From positions 1 through 5,676 of the forward strand of contig DMIX01000266.1 in NCBI GenBank assembly GCA_003451975.1: 5,676 nucleotides of DNA, given 5' to 3'. This document shows, piece after piece, positions 1 to 5,676 of this stretch. Source of the stretch: Propionibacteriaceae bacterium (GTDB taxonomy: Bacteria > Actinomycetota > Actinomycetes > Propionibacteriales > Propionibacteriaceae). The first letter of the stretch is position 1; every line of letters starts with the position of its first letter. The position numbers were made by a program, and so were the translations under genes. Below the pieces are notes generated by a model. The model was not told the origin of the DNA and ran no database searches. It saw only the letters and a program-made list of their open reading frames with translations.

Positions 1-168
1 GTAGCTCAACCCGGTACGTTTACCGGAGACGCTGATGGGCCCGGTTCCGCTGGCGGTATCGACGACCCGTCCGCCAATAGACAGCGTCAAGGTCGCCTTG
101 CGGCCATTCCCGTTGGCGGACGCCTTCCCGCTGATGGTGGTTCCTGAAACGCTGGCCGAGGTGATCTT
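1..168 (-). other. Start of C-terminal beta-rich module, cut by the window edge (residues 1837-1892)
   Basis: After the last cysteine pair the chain continues KITSASVSGTTISGKASANG, then a strand with ATLTLSIGGR and a Ser/Thr/Gly-rich turn, and leaves the window at GKRTGLSY. The pattern of short alternating strands with Gly-Asn turns suggests another Ig-like or FN3-like unit. No stop codon, LPxTG motif, C-terminal membrane helix or other anchor is present in the visible part, so cell-wall attachment cannot be judged. Confidence 0.5.
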
Positions 169-3100
169 GGGTTTGGCCAGCGGCCCAAAGGAGGAGGTCG
201 TGTGACCTCCCGACACCGAGCATCGTTTGGCTTCGTTGCACACCTTCAGGCTGAAGGTGTGGGCGGTTCCATCGGGCTGTCCGGTCACGGTGTAGCTACG
301 AGCCCCACCCTTCGGCCCGGGACTGGTGAGGGTCTTGTAGGTGGAACCATCGCGCAGCAAGGTGAGCGTCGAACTCGCACCACGGGAGGGCGGCACGGTG
401 TAGGCCAGTGCGATCTTGCCGTCGCTACCGGTGGCAGCCGCCTTCCAGGTACCCCAGGCATCCGGGGTACCGATGGCGGCAATCCGGGGCGAAGTGGCTG
501 CGGTGGAGTGCGCCGTCCCACCGGTCGCGTTGGTCGCAGTGACGGCGTAGGTGTAGTTGTCGCCGTCGAAGGCCACCGTGTCATCGGTGCACGTCGTGAC
601 CGTGACACCGCTGCAAATGGCCTTGGTGCCGCCATCGGTGACATTGTTTCGCACCACTCGATAACTCACCGGGGTCGGGCCCTCGGGCGAGGCCAAGGTC
701 CATGACACTTTCACCTGTGTCGAGGCACCCACGGGCGCACCCGGCGCCGGGGCAGCCACGGAGAGTCCAGCAGGTTTACCTGAGGATTGACCTCGTGCGC
801 TCACCGAGGGGCCGACGTCGTAGTCGTTCTCACCGGCCACGGTGAACAGATACGACTCGTTGTTCGACGGTGTCGAAACCCGCACACTGTTGCGTCCGGC
901 CGCGACAGGGCGATCAACACCAGCCACGCTGACGTGGATCACTGAGATGGGCGAACCGTCGTTAGCGATCGCACCCCAGCTCACCAACACCGAATGATCC
1001 TGCGGATCGCTCACCTTCACCCAGGCCGGGGCCCCCGGAGCGGTATCGGGGGTGATCACCTCCGAGCGTCCACTCCACTGCGACCAGCCCGCTTTGTTGT
1101 GGGAGCGCACCATGAAGCGAACCGCCTTGCCGTTATCCAGACCGGTGACCTGGGCGGCGGTAGAACGGGTGGTCATCGTGCGACCAGCACCCGGCCCCGA
1201 GGCGATCTTCACCTCATAGGAGTCGATCGCCGCCCCATTGGCACCACCGGCAGTCCAGGTCAACGACGCAGCGTGAGACTGAATCCTAGATCCGCCTCGC
1301 GGAGCAGAGGGGGCGTCCGGCACCGAATACACCTGCAGAGTCACCGTGCCCGTGACCCACCGGCTTTCCCGCCCTGGATCAGCGGCCAAGTCGGTCGCGG
1401 TCACCTGGAACACCAGCCTGCCGCTCGTGGTCTCGCTCGGCGTGATCGACACAACGCCACCGGTCGCGCTCACACTCGCCTTACCGCCGGAGACCTGTTG
1501 CACTTTCACCACGGCGGTTTGGGCGTTCAACAACGGCGAGGTCACCAGCAGTGGAACATTCACCGCAGTACCGGCCATGATGTCACTCAGATTCACCGAG
1601 CGAAGCTGAGGCGGATCGGCGGGGATCACCGCCACCGGAAGTTCCGCGACCGTGGCGGACGTTCCAGCGATTCCGATCCGAACCACACCCTCCCCGTTGT
1701 CGGGGGCGCTCCCCGCAGCCTGCAACGTGACCGCATCGTGATCGGGTTTGGCGCTTACCCCGCTGATCGAAGTCGCCCACTCAGCGGTATAGGTCAGTGA
1801 ACTGACGTCGATCGAGTTCGGCGTCCACACGTGGCACAGGCTGGCGATATGCAGGCGTTTGATTTCGCCACCTTGCACCACCGTTTGTGGGTCCTCCGGG
1901 CAGCGCAGCACCGGGGTCGGTGCACCGACCTGGACCGGAATCGAAATGACCGAACTCAGCACACCCTCGGTGGTCAGGGATTCTTCATCCATGACCTCCA
2001 GGGTTACCGAGGCCGGGCCGATGTAGCCATTACTGCTGGTCAGCGTGAAGTGCTGCGCGTCGTCGACCTGCCCGGCAAGGTCATCACCAGGGGCGGTGGC
2101 GATATCGCCACTGGAGATCCTCACGATCTTGGTACGTGGTGATTCCACATAATCAGCAATCGAGAAACTCGCCGTGGCGTTCGAGTCCATGGTGATGCTC
2201 GCGTTCGGCTTGAGCTGAGGACCCACATCCGCCGCTGCCGGAACGTACACCACAGCAGCAGTCACCGCACCACCAGCATCGATGACCCGATACGGAATCG
2301 CCTGAGCATGAGCGGCCAAGGGCACCGTGAGCTCATCCCCAACCAGAGCGAGCCCTTTGACGCTGGCGAGCACCTCGACTTTGAGGCGGTCGGTGCCGTC
2401 CTCAACATCCCAGGCATCAGTCAACAACGACGCGGTTGCTTTGTCGCCACCCACTTCGGCGTTGTGGTCCACCGCCACCGGAGGGTTGTTGAAGCCCTCT
2501 TTGGAAGTGATCGTCACCGTCGCCGCCGGGCCAGTACCGCCATTACCGACCAACGCATAGTTGAACACCACCGGCTGCGCCGTGACTCCCGGCGCAGTGG
2601 CACTGATTGGCCCCACCTCGGTCTCGGCCGACACGGATTGAGGTAACGGAGAATTTACTCGTGACATTGGGGCTAGGTTCACTTGGTCGTCCCGAGCGAT
2701 GTAGTCGTTGACGAGCACATTGGCGTGCACTTTGACCCCTGGGGCCGCTGTGAAATGGTCGTCGATGGCCACCGGCGGCTGGGTCTGGCCCGGATCGGAC
2801 ACCGCGATCCGAACCGTGCCGATACCGGTGCGCCCGTACTTGTCAGAGACCACATACTCGAAGCTGTCGGTCCCGACCATGCCCTCAGCCGGATACGCCT
2901 CATAAGTAATGCTGTTCGGACTGTTACCCAACACTCGGCCCAGAGATGGCCCTGAGTTGAGCCCGGCCACCGTGACGGTGTCACCATCAGGATCCTGACC
3001 AGAGGCGGGGATCGGGATCTTGATGCGCGACCCTGCCACCACCCGGGTTTCCACATTCGCCGCGCTCGGCGCCCGATCTGGATCATCAACACTCGGCTCA

Positions 3101-5676
3101 GGGCGAATCATCACCAAGATCTGACTCTGCGCAGACTGTCCATCCGGAGTCTGCACGGTATAGGTGACGATGACCTGCCGGTTGCCTTCGGTTCTCGCCG
3201 GCGCCACATACCGCACCTGACTGCCATGAACATAAGCCTGCCCAACATCACCTCGGTCAGCATCAGCCGGCAACGCCGGATCAACCACCGGCAACTGACC
3301 ATCAGCCGCAGTACCCAAGCCATCAGTCACCAAACTCAACCGCTGCCCCGACACCGAACGATCGTTGTTTAACACATCGATCAGAGTGGAGTCCCCCACT
3401 CGCACCGTTGCGGTGTCGTTGTTGGCCAACACCACATCAGTCTTCAAGTCCGGAAGCTGAGTGACCAACACATCCCCCTTAGCGGTTTGGGAACCGTTGG
3501 TGATCGTGTAGTGCACAACCTGCGGATTCGCAGACAGATCCTCCGACTTGGGCAAGATCCGCACCCACCTGCCCGAGACCACCTGCGCGACAATCTGCCC
3601 CGGTTGAGCCGGGGTCACCGACTGCACCGTGAGCAGCTTCCCGCTGGGGTCATAGTCATTACCCAACACGTCAATCAACACCGGCGCCGAGCCATGAACC
3701 GTCGCCTGGTCTGGCATCGCAACCGGACCATCCGCACCCCGCGTAAGCGCATCGATACGAATCGTGCCTTTGGTCACCGCCGCCGAACCGAACGCCACCG
3801 AGTAGGTCAAAAAGTAGGGGCCCTCGCGGGAGGCGACCACCTGTACCTGCCCGGTCTTGGCATCGGTCCTGACCGAGAGATTGGCCTTCTGCGCCACCGG
3901 CCCATTCAAAGTCAGCTTGGCATTCAGATTCCGAGGATCCGCACCCGGAATGTCATTAGCAAGCGGAAACACCGTGATCGGCTCCCCAACCTGACCCCGA
4001 GCAGTATCCGGCTCCGCGCTAGCCGCCACCGCAGCAACCGACTTCCGGGCCAACACCCGCACCTTCAGCGTCGACTTCTTCGTCGAGCCCCCTACACCAT
4101 CACTGACCAGGTAACTCACCGTACGCACCTGATCGGAATCAACCTCACCGGCGGCGTACTCGATCACACTGTCAGTAGTAACCGCGACAGGTGCCCCATC
4201 CTGATCCGAAGCACTTACGACCGTCACCGGATCACCCTCAGCATCACGCCAGCTCGGCAATACCGACATCGAAACCGTGCCAAACGACGTCGTCACATAA
4301 CGCGGCGCCGTCAACGCCGACAACTGATACGGCGCAGTCTCCTGACTACCCGCATCCCGCACGATCACATTCCCCTGATCCGACACTCGACCGTTGGAGA
4401 TCGTGTAGCTGAACCGGACGATCGGCACACCGTCCGGCAGGAACAGCTTCACTGTCTGCCCGTCGGGAGAAATCTCCACCTCAACCCCATCAGGCAGCCC
4501 CGCAGTATCGATCGATTGGATCGACAAGATGCCGCCGGCTGTGTCGGTGTCGTTGTCGAGCAGGTGCAGCACCGTGGTCCGATCAGTGCGAGCCTTCAGA
4601 TCATCATCAACCGCATGAGGATCAGCCTCAGACGCCTCGGCTTGGCGTTCCTGCTGCTGCCGCTGCGAACCCTGCGGAGTCACCTGCGGCCAATCATCGA
4701 TACTGGTCTTCATGTCCAAATCCCAGGCACGACCATTGGCCTGATCATTCAACAAAATCAACGAATGATTGATACGGAAGACCGGACGAATCAGCCCACC
4801 ACTACGGTCGACCTGCTGCACCTCGACATCACGGCCGTCGCAGGAGCGCACCACTCGACCAACGCCGGCCCATGCACCGAAATCACACCCGGCCAACCGA
4901 GTCGGCACCGCCGGGGCCCCATCACCGCCACCGTCTATGGTCGTCCCCAGCCCTGAGGCGAGACTCACCTGGAGCAGCGCCTTCGCCGAAGCCACTAAGA
5001 CCGTCTCAGCAGCAGGACCAGGCTGCTGCAACCGCGACACCTCATCAACAGGCACCGACACCGTCTTGCCACCCGGGAGACAAAGCTTGGCGGTGGTGAC
5101 GTCCAGCGCAACGACCTGCTGACCCACAACGGTGAGGGCAATAGATCCTAGACCCTGCCAGCCCGCCGACTCGCTAGCCGAGTAACCATCCCCGTCAGCA
5201 CGGATCGTCAACAGTCGACCGGCGGTGTCGGCGGCATACACGGTGCCGTCCTCAGCCACCGCCAGCGCGGCCTTCGTGTCTTTGTTGGCCAACTTCAGAT
5301 CGGCGGTGGGCTCGCTGTCGCCGCCCATTCCGACAATATTCACCGGGCCGGTCAGCGGATCGTAGGCCCGGACCCAGATCTTGCCAGTGCGATCCATCAT
5401 CGCCACCGTGCCACCACGCACCTGCACTGAGCCCGTTGCGTCCAGCCCCACGCTCTGTTCAGCTACCGGCTTGCCCGTTGCCGTATCGATCGGCGTCAGG
5501 GTCGCACCCGACTGATCCCAGCCCAAGACCGCGTTGCCGTCCTGAAGAATGTCCAACTCATAGCTGCCTCGCCGCTCCCCGGGGGGAGACAGCCGTGCAT
5601 CCAACCCGCTCACGGCTTTGTTGATACGTCCGTATTCACCACCGGCGTTGTTCGAGATCCAGATTCCGGTGTCATT
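1..5676 (-). CDS. Giant Ig-like/FN3 repeat surface protein with N-terminal propeller (partial, open at both ends)
   Basis: One minus-strand frame is free of stops across the entire window and gives 1892 residues; both termini lie outside. In order it shows a propeller-like region (1-330), a Gln-rich linker (331-353), about eight Ig-like/cadherin-like repeats (354-1149), three divergent sandwich modules (1150-1452), three FN3 modules plus a degenerate one (1453-1836) and the start of a last module (1837-1892). No catalytic motif is visible. Only nine cysteines occur, mostly in close pairs, which fits an exported protein. The first residues (NDTGIWISNNAGG, then an Asn-Lys-x3-Gly-Leu-Asp stretch) resemble what I recall from the N-terminal part of actinobacterial giant Ig-like proteins just after a signal/membrane segment, so the true start is probably less than about 100 codons beyond the right edge. 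The likely role is structural or adhesive at the cell envelope; this is inferred from architecture, and binding partners are unknown. The frame is certain, the family fairly sure, the function unproven. Confidence 0.93.
169..1320 (-). other. Fibronectin type III modules, three plus one degenerate (residues 1453-1836)
   Basis: FN3-1 (about 1453-1546) opens PDAPSAPRGG, has the core Trp1474 in LTWTAGG, Tyr1487 in DSYEVKI, a VTGLDNG turn and FMVRSHNKAGWSQWS, a classic FN3 ending. FN3-2 (about 1547-1633) opens GAPAWVKV, has Trp1567 in VSWGAIANDGSP, and ends FTVAGENDYDVGPSV. FN3-3 (about 1634-1732) has Trp1659 in VSWTLASPEGP, Tyr1672 in SYRVVRN, and ends YTYAVTATNATGG; Cys1688 and Cys1696 lie eight residues apart within it. 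The fourth unit (about 1735-1836) keeps the late strand, HTFSLKVCNEAKRCS, with Cys1813 and Cys1819, but lacks a clear core Trp, so it is a degenerate FN3 at best. FN3 modules in actinobacterial exported proteins act as spacers or binding surfaces. No carbohydrate-active enzyme domain accompanies them here. Confidence 0.82.
1321..2229 (-). other. Three divergent beta-sandwich-like modules (residues 1150-1452)
   Basis: The first module (about 1152-1251) still looks Ig-like: SIADYVESP sits where the Asn-Asp turn is in earlier repeats, followed by GYIGPASVTLEVMDEE, a strand-turn typical of the array. The second (about 1252-1353) is less recognisable; it starts PTPVLRCPEDP, contains SLCHVWTPNS and alternates Val/Ile strands with Gly/Asp turns. 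Its Cys1259 and Cys1281 are the only cysteines between residues 280 and 1687 and may form a disulfide. The third (about 1354-1452) runs from PPQLRSVNLSD to TVTLQVYSV and again reads as alternating beta strands, without an Asn-Asp turn. Together they bridge the Ig-like rod and the FN3 modules. I cannot assign modules two and three to a named family; a structural prediction would probably show Ig-like folds. Confidence 0.5.
2230..4617 (-). repeat. Tandem array of about eight bacterial Ig-like/cadherin-like domains (residues 354-1149)
   Basis: Approximate domains are 354-442, 446-542, 554-644, 649-742, 744-859, 867-962, 966-1060 and 1063-1149. Repeats 1, 3, 4, 5 and 7 share an early strand ending in a Leu-x-Asn-Asp turn: LLDND (Asp376), PLAND (Asp575), VLGND (Asp674), VLNND (Asp772) and VLVND (Asp991). 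Repeats 2, 6 and 8 carry an acidic variant there: DAEGDPVTV (from 478), DPDGDTVTV (from 895) and DVEDG (from 1090). Later strands show the usual pattern for such domains, for example GTDSFEYVVSD (935-945), HYTITNG in repeat 4 and SYLVSDG in repeat 2. Repeats 7 and 8 open with PPVAIDD and PPVAVDH. This matches Big_9/cadherin-like/VCBS-type bacterial Ig folds of about 90-100 residues. The acidic turns could bind calcium and stiffen the rod, which is an inference. No cysteine occurs anywhere in the array. Domain edges are uncertain by about ten residues. Confidence 0.8.
4618..4686 (-). other. Gln/Glu-rich interdomain linker (residues 331-353)
   Basis: Residues 331-353 are polar and low in hydrophobics, with a core of GSQRQQQERQAEASEADP. 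The stretch separates the propeller from the first Ig-like repeat, which begins near His354. It is probably a flexible or short helical spacer; it is too short for a confident coiled coil. No protease or sorting motif is recognisable. Confidence 0.6.
4687..5676 (-). other. N-terminal beta-propeller-like region (residues 1-330)
   Basis: This part contains a series of short blade-like units, each a hydrophobic strand ending in Asp or a small residue, a Gly/Asn turn, then a second strand. Examples are GNAVLGWDQSG (from residue 47), GTVAMMDRTGKIWV (from 89), GTVYAADTAGRL (from 144), QVVALDVTTAKL (from 187), TVLVASAKALLQV (from 225), RVVRSCDGRDVEV (from 274) and HSLILLNDQANGRAWDL (from 304). Spacing is about 30-55 residues, as in PQQ/NHL/WD-type propellers. 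Seven such units would give one closed propeller, but the first may be incomplete because the N-terminus is cut. Cysteines at 264 and 279 could pair; Cys199 has no obvious partner. In such proteins a propeller near the membrane could bind a ligand or another envelope protein; nothing in the sequence identifies one. The propeller assignment is pattern-based, without a profile match. Confidence 0.6.

Noticed and set aside
190..196. A GGAGGAGG-like ribosome-binding motif near base 190 on the plus strand, before a GTG at about 200
   Set aside because: The motif falls within Ser-Ser-Phe codons of the minus-strand FN3 region, and the frame that would follow is a shadow without protein-like composition.
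202..2646. Several plus-strand open frames (202-705, 994-1800, 1831-2142, 2308-2646)
   Set aside because: All overlap the minus-strand gene and give Arg/Gly/His-rich sequence without recognisable motifs. The frame at 2308 ends where the minus gene happens to use a TTA codon at 2644-2646. They are shadows.
2679..3092. Minus-strand open frame of 137 codons
   Set aside because: It lies in a different phase from the main frame. It is rich in Arg, Ser and Trp with no domain features, while the main frame here encodes Ig-like repeat 6 with DPDGDTVTV and GTDSFEYVVSD.
3487..4956. Long plus-strand open frame of 489 codons
   Set aside because: Its codon boundaries coincide with those of the minus-strand gene, so it is open mainly because the true gene rarely uses TTA, CTA or TCA. 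The translation is an Arg/His/Thr-rich mixture with no domain pattern, whereas the minus frame gives well-formed Ig-like repeats.
1..5676. Transposon, CRISPR array, tRNA/rRNA, riboswitch or terminator
   Set aside because: No direct-repeat/spacer pattern, inverted terminal repeats, structured RNA motif or intergenic space was found; the window is fully coding.

Overview
The whole window lies inside one gene. Read on the minus strand, a single frame stays open for all 5676 bases (1892 codons, codon boundaries flush with both window edges). Neither the start codon nor the stop codon is visible. The translation is a very large, Gly/Ala/Val/Thr/Asp-rich, cysteine-poor modular protein made almost entirely of beta-structured domains. 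It resembles the giant 'Ig-like / fibronectin type III domain-containing protein' family of Actinomycetota. GC-rich codon choice with frequent TTG, CCG, GCG and GTG fits an actinobacterium of moderately high rather than extreme GC. A Propionibacteriaceae-like or micrococcal source is plausible but not proven.

Residues below are numbered from the right-hand edge (residue 1 = bases 5674-5676). Residues 1-330 (bases 4687-5676) look like a beta-propeller of about seven short blades. Residues 331-353 are a Gln/Glu-rich linker. Residues 354-1149 (2230-4617) hold about eight tandem bacterial Ig-like / cadherin-like repeats. Residues 1150-1452 (1321-2229) hold three more divergent sandwich-like modules, one with a cysteine pair. 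Residues 1453-1836 (169-1320) are three fibronectin type III modules and a fourth degenerate one. The last 56 residues (1-168) begin another beta-rich C-terminal module that runs off the left edge.

The architecture suggests an extracytoplasmic stalk: a propeller near the membrane-proximal N-terminus, a long rod of Ig-like repeats, and FN3 modules at the distal C-terminus. From memory of such actinobacterial loci, genes of this type often precede a cluster with a MoxR-type AAA ATPase, a DUF58 protein, a transglutaminase-like protein, a PP2C phosphatase, an FHA protein and a Ser/Thr kinase. None of these is in the window, so that link is only a prediction for the sequence beyond the left edge.

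I see no second gene, RNA gene, CRISPR array, mobile element, promoter or terminator. The plus-strand open frames, including the long one at 3487-4956, are best explained as antisense shadows of this gene. I found no clearly new system here. The points of interest are the domain layout, the repeat periodicity, the cysteine placement and one patch of rare codons.
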